From contig NZ_JAUNTN010000001.1 in the NCBI RefSeq assembly GCF_030538695.1, positions 145,745-209,744 on the forward strand: 64,000 bases of DNA, read 5' to 3'. Numbering within the stretch: position 1 is the stretch's first letter; each line of letters opens with the position of its first letter. Under the pieces are notes generated by a model, which saw only the letters and a program-made list of their open reading frames with translations, ran no database searches and was not told the origin of the DNA. Position numbers and translations under genes: made by a program. This DNA is from Paracoccus sp. (in: a-proteobacteria) (GTDB taxonomy: Bacteria > Pseudomonadota > Alphaproteobacteria > Rhodobacterales > Rhodobacteraceae). This document shows, piece after piece, positions 54,403 to 62,311 of the stretch.

Positions 54403-55941
54403 TCAGCGGATCGGGGCATCGACGAACCGCTGCACCGTCGCATAAAGATGCGCTTCGGCGGTCAGCGGCGGGTCTTGTTCGACGGTGGCGATCACCCGCA
54501 GATCGCCGACGTTATTGGTCATCATCGGCCGTTCCGGGTTTGGCCCGGCATCGGCGGGGGTGAACAGCCCGGTCTGGTCGATCACGCCGGCGTATTTGTC
54601 ATCCTGCATCCTGGCCGCTTCCCCGGACCAGGGGGCGATGGACCACGCGGCGGGGACAATCCCCACGGCCACGTCATCATCGGTTCCGGGCTGACCATCT
54701 GGCCCGTTCAGCCAGCCCATGGCCTGAAACTGCGCCGGAGTTTTCGGAATCGCCCCGCCCCCGCCGCCGATGCGCGACATGGCCACATCCGGGATGATCG
54801 AGATGCGGTCCAGCCGCTCATAAGCAACCAGAGCGACCGGCTGGCCCGCGATGTCCAGCGTGATCGGGCCGGGTTCCGCCGCCGCCAGCGTCAGCGTGAC
54901 GCCGCCCGCATCCTGCGTCACCGAATCGACGGTCACGCCTTCGGGCGCCGTGACCTGATCCGACAGGCCGGTGCCGCTGATGCGGATTTCGGCAGGCTGC
55001 CCGATGCGCAGCATGGCGGGCTGCGCGGCCAGCACGACCGGCGGGTGATCGGCCCGCACCGCGCTGATCCGGCCTCCGGTCACATCCTGCGCCGCCAGAA
55101 ACCAGCGCCCGTCCAGCCGCCCATCGGGACCAACCGCCAGAACCTGATGAATATCGCCATCCGCCCCGCCCAGGGTGCCGCGCCATTCCCCGGCCCCAAG
55201 GATATGCGCGCGGCCCGTATATTCGGCCTGCGCGCCATCGGCATAGGTCAGCGCCATCGTGACCTCCATCCCCTCGCGCGGGCCGGTGACGGTCATGGTG
55301 CCGCGATAATCGCCGCGCCCCGGCTGATGACCAGCGACGATATAATCGCCCGCCGGATCGCCCGCATAGGGCGCGGGTGCCTGACCCAGCGGGTAATGTT
55401 CGGCCAGCCACGGAATGATCTCGGATTGCGCCAGCCCCCACCAGTCGCGATCCCGCGCCAGAGCCTGATATTCCAGCGTCGGGAACTGACCCAGGTGGAA
55501 ATGCACCAGCTTGGCCCAATCCTCGGGCGTGCGGCGCTGCAATTCGACGCGGGCATAGGAATGGCAGCGGCCACAGGTCTGGGTCATCTGTTCGGTCGGG
55601 CCTTGGTCGCTGGCCACCGGCTCGCGCTCAAGAATATAGCGGCGGCCCTGCGTCTCTGCGACGCTCAGCCCCTGCGTATCGGACAGATAGGCGACGACGG
55701 CGGCAATCTCGTCATCTGACACGCCACCGATATGGAAATTGTGGATCATGCGCCGCACCGTCATGTCCCAGCCCTCGGGCGTCTTGCGCACGCTGTCGAT
55801 CCGGTCCCAGCCGGTTGCCGTCTGTTCATGGCAGGCACCACACAGGGTGCTGACGATTTCTTCGCCGCTGGCGGCATGGGCCACAGATGTCAGGGCAGAG
55901 CAGGCAGCGACCACGGCAAGGGTCGTCAAACGGGTGTGCAT
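54403..55941 (-). CDS. qhpA: Quinohemoprotein amine dehydrogenase alpha subunit QhpA (di-haem)
   Basis: The 512-residue precursor has a Sec signal ending VAHA, then two haem c sites, CGACH (residues 34-38) and CGRCH (about 123-127). Three Ig-like beta domains follow (GSGISDQVTA-like segments; LRIGQPAEIRISGTGLS). It takes electrons from CTQ in QhpC and passes them to a soluble cytochrome or cupredoxin. It is first of the leftward qhp operon, with AAGGGAAGG before the ATG. Confidence 0.94.
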   Translation of the reverse strand: MHTRLTTLAVVAACSALTSVAHAASGEEIVSTLCGACHEQTATGWDRIDSVRKTPEGWDMTVRRMIHNFHIGGVSDDEIAAVVAYLSDTQGLSVAETQGRRYILEREPVASDQGPTEQMTQTCGRCHSYARVELQRRTPEDWAKLVHFHLGQFPTLEYQALARDRDWWGLAQSEIIPWLAEHYPLGQAPAPYAGDPAGDYIVAGHQPGRGDYRGTMTVTGPREGMEVTMALTYADGAQAEYTGRAHILGAGEWRGTLGGADGDIHQVLAVGPDGRLDGRWFLAAQDVTGGRISAVRADHPPVVLAAQPAMLRIGQPAEIRISGTGLSDQVTAPEGVTVDSVTQDAGGVTLTLAAAEPGPITLDIAGQPVALVAYERLDRISIIPDVAMSRIGGGGGAIPKTPAQFQAMGWLNGPDGQPGTDDDVAVGIVPAAWSIAPWSGEAARMQDDKYAGVIDQTGLFTPADAGPNPERPMMTNNVGDLRVIATVEQDPPLTAEAHLYATVQRFVDAPIR

Positions 55942-56150
55942 AGCGGGCCTTCCCTTGGCTGGCTGTGCCCGGCGTCGGAAACCGGGTCATGTCAGCCCAA
56001 GGCAAGCGGAAGAAACCGTTACATTCTTGTCATTTCCGGCCAAAGTTGCGACCTTCTGTCGCAGACGCCGATGCTGGCCGAAAATGCCAAGCCGTTGCTG
56101 CGATGCGGCAGGCAGGCTGCCAAAATCCGCGCCATCCTGCGAAAGGCGAC
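55942..56150. promoter_or_regulatory. Divergent control region qhpA / qhpG
   Basis: The 209 bp between the start of the qhpA operon and qhpG should carry the QhpR-responsive promoters. I see no convincing -35/-10 pair and no clean dyad. GGCCAAAG (near 56039) and GGCCGAAAATGCC (near 56075) are two similar GGCC-A-rich words about 35 bp apart that could be half-sites, but the match is weak. Confidence 0.3.
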
Positions 56151-57386
56151 ATGACCCTGCGGCAAGACATGGTGATTATCGGCGGTGGTCCGGCGGGCGC
56201 GGTATCGGCTTGGCTGGCGGCGCGTGACGGGCTGTCGGTCGCGCTGATCGACCCCGACCGCACGCCCGCCCGGATCGAGGGGCTAAGCCCGCGCCTGCAC
56301 CGCTGGCTGTCCGGGCAAGGGCTGTTGGCGGGTTTTCACGGCGTGACCGGCCCCCTGCCCCGGCAGGTGGACTGGGGCGGGATCGCCGGGGGCAATGCGG
56401 AATATGTCGTCGAACGCGCCGCGCTGGACCGGCATCTGCGGGCCATGGCCGAACAGGCAGGGGCGCGGCTGATCCGGGCGGCGGCGCGTGCCGATGGCGG
56501 CGACGTGACGCTGGACGATGGCCGGGTGCTGACCTGCGACTGGCTGCTGGATGCGCGTGGTCGCGCCGGGGCACCACGCGCCGCCGCTGGCCGCGCGCCT
56601 GCGACCGTGGCTCTGGCGGGCTGGCTGCTGGCGGCGGCCGATGCACCCGGCGTGCAGGTCAGCGCCCGGCCCGATGGCTGGCTGTGGCGCGCGGCCTTGC
56701 CCGATGGCCGGGTCTGGGCGCAGTTCGTCACCGATGCCGCCGGTCACGGCACCCCCGTCGCACGGCTGAGCGCCGCCGCCGGGCCGCTGTCATCCGCCCC
56801 CATCCTGCGCGAGGCCGCGCCCCGCCTTGCGACTGCGCAACAGGATCTGCGCCACCTGCGCATCGGGGATGCCGCCGCCGCAATGGACCCGCTGTCCGGG
56901 CACGGGCAGTTCTGGGCGGTGTCCTCGGCACTGGCGGCGGCAGCCGTGCGCCGCACCCTGAGCGACGATCCGCAGGCCACGGCGATCTGTCACCGTTTTC
57001 TGTCCGCCCGCGCGCAGGACACCGCCACCCGGCAGGCCCGCATCGGGCGCGACTTCATCCGCGCGGAAACCCGCTTTGCCGATGCGCCGTTCTGGGCCGC
57101 GCGCCGTGATTTTCCCGATGATCTGCCGGTTCACCACAGCCGCCGCGATTTCGCCGTCAGCACCGGCCCGGCCATCGTCAAGGGCCGCATTACCGAAACC
57201 GAGCTGCTGCTGACCCCAAGATCACCGGACGGTGTGGCATGGTTCGGCACGATCAGCGCGCCCGAGGTCTGGCGCAGCTTTCAGGCGGGCGGAGACGGGG
57301 CAGTCGCGCAGCGATGGGGCGGCATGGCCCCGGCCCTGACCGCCGCACTGTCCGCCGAAGCAACCGTCCGGCATCAGCAGGGCTGA
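56151..57386 (+). CDS. qhpG: FAD-dependent monooxygenase QhpG (CTQ formation)
   Basis: ATG 56151 starts MTLRQDMVIIGGGPAGAVS with the FAD Rossmann motif; the earlier frame lies in the promoter region. The 411 residues include a second FAD contact in RIGDAAAAMDPLSGHGQF, the DG/GD motif of class A flavin monooxygenases. In P. denitrificans QhpG dihydroxylates the QhpC tryptophan before it is joined to cysteine as CTQ. It diverges from qhpA, as in the known cluster. Confidence 0.88.
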   Translation: MTLRQDMVIIGGGPAGAVSAWLAARDGLSVALIDPDRTPARIEGLSPRLHRWLSGQGLLAGFHGVTGPLPRQVDWGGIAGGNAEYVVERAALDRHLRAMAEQAGARLIRAAARADGGDVTLDDGRVLTCDWLLDARGRAGAPRAAAGRAPATVALAGWLLAAADAPGVQVSARPDGWLWRAALPDGRVWAQFVTDAAGHGTPVARLSAAAGPLSSAPILREAAPRLATAQQDLRHLRIGDAAAAMDPLSGHGQFWAVSSALAAAAVRRTLSDDPQATAICHRFLSARAQDTATRQARIGRDFIRAETRFADAPFWAARRDFPDDLPVHHSRRDFAVSTGPAIVKGRITETELLLTPRSPDGVAWFGTISAPEVWRSFQAGGDGAVAQRWGGMAPALTAALSAEATVRHQQG

Positions 57387-57412
57387 CCCCGGCGACCTGA
57401 CCTTGCCGCCCG

Positions 57413-58363
57413 TCACCCGGCCCGCGGGGCGCGTGGTGATCGTGACGCGGCTTCCATGAACCGGCGCGGCGTCTGGCCGTATTCAGACCGGAACGCCCGG
57501 TTGAAATTGGAAATATCCCGAAACCCCGAGGCCAGCGCGATGTCGGTGATCTGCGGTCTTTGGCCGCGCCGGCTGGCGATCCGCGCCAGTTCGGCAAACA
57601 GTTTCAGCCGCTGGCGGCGCAGCGCGCGCACAAAGCTGGTGTCATGGGCGCTGAAGTCACGCTCCAGTTGACGCGGCGATATGCCAAGGCGCGCGGCCAG
57701 CCAGGGCAGCGACAGATCCGGGTGGGTCACATGGGTTTCAATGGCGCGCATGGCCAGCGCAAAGCGGGTGGCGCCGCGCAGACCCGTCACAGGCTGGCCA
57801 GCACCGCCGGGGTGAAACGCCAGCCGGACCAGATCGAACATCTGATCCGGGTCGCCCGCCCCCGCACGTGCCGCCGCCGCCGCAGCCACCTTGCCACCGA
57901 TCAGCCCGGTGATCTGCCGCTGCAACAGCCGCGCCGCCGGGCTGCCGGCGTCAATCGCGGTGCCCACGCGCAGCGCCGGAACGGCCCCCGCCAGCACCGC
58001 CGCGCGCGGCAGATGCACCGACAGCGCATGAGACACGCCCCCGTCATAGGCGATGGTCAAAGGCCGGGTGGAATCCAGCAGATACAGCATCCCCGGCTCG
58101 ACCACGCTGCGGGTTTCGCCGGTTTCGATCAGGCTGCGTCCCTCGACCTGCACCAGCAGGAACAGATGTTCGTGGTCATCAGACCGGATGTCGCGCAGGC
58201 TGCGCCGGATCTGGCGGATGTCGCATCTGAAATCGGCCACATCCAGCGCGTTCAGCCGATGCGTGACAAAATGGCCGTTCACCGCCTTCTGCCGCGTGGC
58301 AGGAACCGGGTCGAAATACCCACAGGTCGCCCTCAGCGCGTCGCCCCACGCGTCAAACTGCAT
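57413..58363 (-). CDS. AraC-family regulator, FeaR-like
   Basis: The start ATG 58363 gives 316 residues. An N-terminal AraC_binding_2-type domain (CDIRQIRRSLRDIRSDDHEH, then EGRSLIETGETRSVVEPGML) resembles FeaR, the activator of amine oxidase and aldehyde dehydrogenase in enterobacteria. The C-terminal HTH has LAARLGISPRQLERDFSAHD and ITDIALASGFRDISNFNRAF. It faces the aldehyde dehydrogenase across 184 bp that hold a 24-bp near-perfect palindrome, its likely operator. Its role in amine or alcohol use is inferred from these neighbours. An upstream ATG at 58399 is less likely. Confidence 0.82.
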   Translation of the reverse strand: MQFDAWGDALRATCGYFDPVPATRQKAVNGHFVTHRLNALDVADFRCDIRQIRRSLRDIRSDDHEHLFLLVQVEGRSLIETGETRSVVEPGMLYLLDSTRPLTIAYDGGVSHALSVHLPRAAVLAGAVPALRVGTAIDAGSPAARLLQRQITGLIGGKVAAAAAARAGAGDPDQMFDLVRLAFHPGGAGQPVTGLRGATRFALAMRAIETHVTHPDLSLPWLAARLGISPRQLERDFSAHDTSFVRALRRQRLKLFAELARIASRRGQRPQITDIALASGFRDISNFNRAFRSEYGQTPRRFMEAASRSPRAPRAG

Positions 58364-58437
58364 GTCCGCCCCCTGCGCTCCTTCCTCTGCGGGCCACAAG
58401 GGAAGACGGCACCGCGCCGGATCAGACTATCGCAACC

Positions 58438-58477
58438 CCGCCAAAAGAGAAGCCCGCCCAAATGGCCATTTTGGCGG
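58438..58477. promoter_or_regulatory. Candidate operator: 24-bp near-palindrome with extra half-site
   Basis: CCGCCCAAATGG at 58454-58465 and CCATTTTGGCGG at 58466-58477 match as inverted halves at 11 of 12 positions. A third copy of the half-site, CCGCCAAAA, lies at 58438-58446 in direct orientation 16 bp away from the first. This lies in the intergenic region between the FeaR-like gene and the aldehyde dehydrogenase, 71 bp upstream of the latter's start. Confidence 0.6.
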
Positions 58478-58547
58478 AAAAGTCCAAGTTTGCGGCGGCA
58501 AATCCCCCTAGCCTGCCCCGATGCCATGCAGCTAAAGGGAGGAATGC

Positions 58548-59948
58548 ATGACGACCTACAGCCTTTTGATCGACGGCAAGCTGGTTCCCGGCGACGCGAC
58601 GATGGACGTTATCAACCCCGCCACCGAAGAGATTCTGGCCACCTGCCCGCGCGGATCGGCGGCGCAGATGGATCAGGCAGTCGCGGCGGCCAAGGCGGCC
58701 TATCCGGCATGGGCCGCGCGCCCGATCACGGAACGGCGCGACATGCTGATGAAGCTGGCCGATGCGCTGGAATCGCGGCAGGATGAATTCGCCCGCCTGC
58801 TGACGCAGGAACAGGGCAAACCGCTGGCCGAGGCCACGGCGGAAATCATCTATTCCACCGTCTTCATCCGGCAACTGGCCGCGCAGGATCTGCCCGTCAA
58901 GGTGATCGAGGACAGCGCCACCACGCGCATCGAACAGCACCGGATGCCGTTGGGCGTGGTCGGCGCGATCATCCCGTGGAACTTTCCGGTGCTGATTATC
59001 TGCTTCAAGATCCCCTGCGCCCTGCTGGCCGGCAATACCGTGGTCATCAAACCGGCCCCCACCACCCCGCTGACCGCGCTGAAGCTGGGCGAACTGGCCG
59101 CCGACATCTTTCCCGCCGGCGTGGTGAACATCGTCACCGATCTGAACGATCTGGGCGGGCAACTGACCACCCATCCCGATGTGGCCAAGGTATCGTTCAC
59201 CGGCTCGACCGAGACGGGGCGCAAGGTGATGGCCTCGGCGGCGGATACGCTGAAACGGCTGACGCTGGAACTGGGTGGCAATGACGCCGCCATCGTGCTG
59301 CCGGGGGCAGACCCGGCCACGGTCGCGCCGGGTATCTTTGGCGGGGCGTTCATGAATGCCGGGCAGGTCTGTCTGGCGATCAAGCGCGCCTATGTCCACG
59401 ATTCCATCTATGATGATGTGGTCGCCCGGCTGGCGAAACTGGCCAATGACGCCGTGGTCGGCGACGGTTTGCAGCAAGGCACCACCATCGGCCCGCTGCA
59501 AAACAAGATGCAGTATGAAAAGGTCAAGGGCTTCCTTGATGACGCCCGCAAGGATGGCCGCATCGTCGCGGGCGGGCAGCCGGTGGATGGCGCGGGTTAT
59601 TTCATCGCGCCGACCATCGTGGCCGACATCGACGACAGCTCGCGTCTGGTGGCCGAGGAACAGTTCGGCCCGATCCTGCCCGTCGTGCGCTATACCGACC
59701 CCGAGGATGCGCTGACGCGCGCCAATGCCTCGCCCTGGGGGCTTGGCGGCTCGGTCTGGGGTGATCGCGACACCGCGCGCGGCATTGCGCTGCGCATGGA
59801 AAGCGGCACGGCATGGGTGAACAAGCATCTCGACTTTGGCCCCCATGCGCCCTTCGGCGGGGCCAAGCAATCCGGCATCGGCGTCGAATTCGCCGAAGAG
59901 GGCCTGCACGAATTCACCCAGATCCATGTGGTGAACGAAGCCGTCTGA
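58548..59948 (+). CDS. NAD(P)-dependent aldehyde dehydrogenase
   Basis: The 466-residue protein follows AAAGGGAGG. It has the ALDH catalytic glutamate in LTLELGGNDAAIVLPG, cysteine in FMNAGQVCLAIKR, cofactor loop FTGSTETGRKVM, and the late APFGGAKQSGIGVEF. It oxidises aldehydes to carboxylic acids in the cytosol. Its place between amine and alcohol dehydrogenase genes suggests it handles their products. The exact substrate is unknown. A terminator-like hairpin follows. Confidence 0.94.
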   Translation: MTTYSLLIDGKLVPGDATMDVINPATEEILATCPRGSAAQMDQAVAAAKAAYPAWAARPITERRDMLMKLADALESRQDEFARLLTQEQGKPLAEATAEIIYSTVFIRQLAAQDLPVKVIEDSATTRIEQHRMPLGVVGAIIPWNFPVLIICFKIPCALLAGNTVVIKPAPTTPLTALKLGELAADIFPAGVVNIVTDLNDLGGQLTTHPDVAKVSFTGSTETGRKVMASAADTLKRLTLELGGNDAAIVLPGADPATVAPGIFGGAFMNAGQVCLAIKRAYVHDSIYDDVVARLAKLANDAVVGDGLQQGTTIGPLQNKMQYEKVKGFLDDARKDGRIVAGGQPVDGAGYFIAPTIVADIDDSSRLVAEEQFGPILPVVRYTDPEDALTRANASPWGLGGSVWGDRDTARGIALRMESGTAWVNKHLDFGPHAPFGGAKQSGIGVEFAEEGLHEFTQIHVVNEAV

Positions 59949-59962
59949 TCCGCCGCATATCC

Positions 59963-59986
59963 GGGCCGCGCCGACCCGCGCGGCCC
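59963..59986 (+). terminator. Terminator or attenuator between aldehyde and alcohol dehydrogenase genes
   Basis: GGGCCGCGC, a 6-nt loop and GCGCGGCCC form a perfect 9-bp stem, followed by TTTGTGTTTT at 59992-60001. The Shine-Dalgarno site of the downstream gene (GGGAGGAG) starts at once after it, so it would reduce read-through into the alcohol dehydrogenase. Confidence 0.65.
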
Positions 59987-60012
59987 ATCCGTTTGTGTTT
60001 TGGGAGGAGCAC

Positions 60013-62100
60013 ATGACCAAACATTCCCTGACCCTTGCCGCCTGCATCGCAGCCATGGCGGCGGGCGGCGCATCCGCGCAGGATGCCCGCAACCCCGTGG
60101 CCGGTCTGGACGGGGCCGCCATCATCGCCAATGCCGCCGATACGAAAAACTGGCCCAGCCATGGGCTGGATTATCAGGAAACCCGCTTTTCCAAGCTGGA
60201 TCAGATCAATGCCGGCAATGTGGCCGATCTGGGGCTGGCGTGGTCGCTAAGCCTCGATTCCCGTCGCGGGGTCGAGGCCACGCCCCTGATCGTGGACGGC
60301 GTGATGTATGTGTCATCGTCATGGAGCATCGTTCACGCCATCGACGCCGTAACCGGGCGCGAATTGTGGCGCTATGACCCCAAGGTGCCGCATGAATACG
60401 CGTCCAAGGGCTGTTGCGACGTGGTGAACCGGGGTGTCGCCGTTTACGATGGCACGGTCTATGTCGGCGCCTTCGACGGCTGGCTGCACGCCATCGACGC
60501 CGCCACCGGCCAGCAGTTGTGGAAGGTGGACACCATCGAGGACCGCGACAAAAGCTATACCATCACCGGCGCGCCCCGGGTTTACAAAGGCAAGGTGATG
60601 ATCGGCAATGGCGGCGCGGAAATGGGGGTGCGCGGCTATATCACCGCCTATGACGCGGCCAGCGGCGATCAGGTCTGGCGCTTTTACACCGTGCCCGGCG
60701 ACCCCGCGCAGCCCTTTGAAAGCAAGGCGATGGAGGACGCCGCCGCAACATGGGACCCGGCCGGAAAATGGTGGGAGGTCGGCGGCGGCGGCACCGTCTG
60801 GGATTCGATGGCCTATGATCCCGACCTTGACCTGATGTATATCGGCGTCGGCAATGGCAGCCCGTGGAACGCCGCGCTGCGCAGCCCGGCGGGCGGGGAT
60901 AACCTTTACCTTGGTTCCGTCGTGGCGCTGCGGCCCGATACCGGGGAATATGTCTGCCACTATCAGGAAACCCCGGCGGAAAACTGGGATTACACCTCGA
61001 CGCAGCACATCATCCTGTCCGACATCGAATGGCAGGGCGAGACGCGCAAAGTCTTTATGCACGCCCCCAAGAACGGCTTTTTCTTTGTGGTGGACCGCAC
61101 GAATTGCCAGTTCCTGTCCGCCGAACCCTTTGTCAAGGTGACATGGGCCAGTGGCTATGACGAAACCGGCCGCCCGATCGAAGACCCGATGGCACGCTCG
61201 CCCGGCGGCGAGGTGTGGGAAACCATCCCCTCGGCCTTTGGTGCACATAACTGGCACCCCATGTCCTATAACCCGCAGACCGGGCTGGTCTATATCCCCG
61301 CCCAAGGCGTGCCGGGCGTGCAGCAACCCGACCCCGACTGGCAGCACGACCAGCTGACGCCGGAATCGCCGATGTCGGCAAATGGCTGGAACCTTGGCAA
61401 ACTGCTGTCCACCGGCGCGCCCAAGGCCACGCCCTATGGGCAGTTGCTGGCATGGGACCCGGTGAAACAGGCCCCGGCCTGGCGGGTGGATTATGTCTCG
61501 CCCTGGAATGGCGGCACCCTGACCACGGCGGGCAATCTGGTGTTTCAGGGCACCGCGGATGGCCGTTTCGTTGCCTATGACGCCACAACCGGCGATATGC
61601 TGTGGCAATCCCCGGTCGGCACCGGAGTCGTCGCGGCCCCGGCGACATGGGAAAAGGACGGGGTGCAATATGTGTCCATCGCCGTCGGCTGGGGCGGAAT
61701 CTACGGGTTGATGAACCGCGCCACCGAAGTCGCCGGGCCGGGCCGTGTCTACACCTTCCGCCTTGGCGGCGATGCCTCGATGCCGGAACTGGCCATGCGC
61801 CCCGCCGCGCATATCGTCGAGGGCGTCGCCTATGACCCGGCCGACGTCGAGGAAGGGGCCAGGCTCTATGTCGCCTCATGCCTGTTCTGCCATGGCGTGC
61901 CCGCCGTCGATAACGGCGGTGCCCTGCCCAACCTCGGCTATTCCGCACATGACACGATTGCCGCACTGCCCGAACTGGTGCTGAGCGACACATTCGTGCC
62001 CATGGGAATGCCCAGCTTCCGCGACAAACTGACAGAAGCCGACCTGCACAAAATCATCGCCTTCATCCAGAATACAGCCGAGGCGGTGAAGAATAACTGA
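60013..62100 (+). CDS. PQQ-dependent quinohemoprotein alcohol dehydrogenase
   Basis: The 695-residue precursor has a Sec signal ending ASAQ. The start is ATG 60013, 3 bp after GGGAGGAG; a GTG at 59995 is upstream of that site. The PQQ eight-bladed propeller has the vicinal disulfide pair CC at residues 134-135 (SKGCCDVVNRG) and W-motif repeats such as DAATGQQLWKVD. The catalytic region ENWDYTS has threonine where lanthanide-dependent enzymes have a second aspartate, so Ca2+ is the likely metal. A fused C-terminal cytochrome domain has CLFCH (about 623-627) and a Met ligand in MGMPSF. It oxidises primary alcohols in the periplasm. PQQ synthesis genes are not in the window. Confidence 0.93.
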   Translation: MTKHSLTLAACIAAMAAGGASAQDARNPVAGLDGAAIIANAADTKNWPSHGLDYQETRFSKLDQINAGNVADLGLAWSLSLDSRRGVEATPLIVDGVMYVSSSWSIVHAIDAVTGRELWRYDPKVPHEYASKGCCDVVNRGVAVYDGTVYVGAFDGWLHAIDAATGQQLWKVDTIEDRDKSYTITGAPRVYKGKVMIGNGGAEMGVRGYITAYDAASGDQVWRFYTVPGDPAQPFESKAMEDAAATWDPAGKWWEVGGGGTVWDSMAYDPDLDLMYIGVGNGSPWNAALRSPAGGDNLYLGSVVALRPDTGEYVCHYQETPAENWDYTSTQHIILSDIEWQGETRKVFMHAPKNGFFFVVDRTNCQFLSAEPFVKVTWASGYDETGRPIEDPMARSPGGEVWETIPSAFGAHNWHPMSYNPQTGLVYIPAQGVPGVQQPDPDWQHDQLTPESPMSANGWNLGKLLSTGAPKATPYGQLLAWDPVKQAPAWRVDYVSPWNGGTLTTAGNLVFQGTADGRFVAYDATTGDMLWQSPVGTGVVAAPATWEKDGVQYVSIAVGWGGIYGLMNRATEVAGPGRVYTFRLGGDASMPELAMRPAAHIVEGVAYDPADVEEGARLYVASCLFCHGVPAVDNGGALPNLGYSAHDTIAALPELVLSDTFVPMGMPSFRDKLTEADLHKIIAFIQNTAEAVKNN

Positions 62101-62311
62101 GCCTGTCGGGGTCAGGTCTCAAAGGGCGGCATCGGGGTTTTCGGATGTTGTTGATGGGCGCGCGTTCCGTTGATGGCAGAGAAATTCCGATGCCGTTTCT
62201 GGTTATGCCATGATTTGGATGGCATCTGATAGCTGCAACATATCACTATCCTGACGGTGCAGATCCTCCCCGTGATCAAACCAACCACGCACCCGGACAG
62301 CACATCGCGTT
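62101..62311. other. Gene-free trailer region of the CRISPR array
   Basis: This 211-bp stretch separates the alcohol dehydrogenase stop from the last CRISPR repeat. It is less GC-rich than its surroundings. I see no gene, terminator or leader-like AT-rich promoter here. A 63-codon minus-strand frame at 62112-62303 has no recognised family. Confidence 0.5.

Noticed and set aside
62112-62303. 63-codon minus-strand frame ending KTPMPPFET, possibly a transposase tail
   Set aside because: The HNQKRHR stretch vaguely recalls integrase ends, but there is no catalytic motif, no inverted repeats and no second fragment nearby.
62101-62311. CRISPR leader at the left end of the array
   Set aside because: The crRNA polarity (handle GATGAACCG on the minus strand) and the decayed leftmost repeat both mark this side as the trailer; no AT-rich leader is evident.
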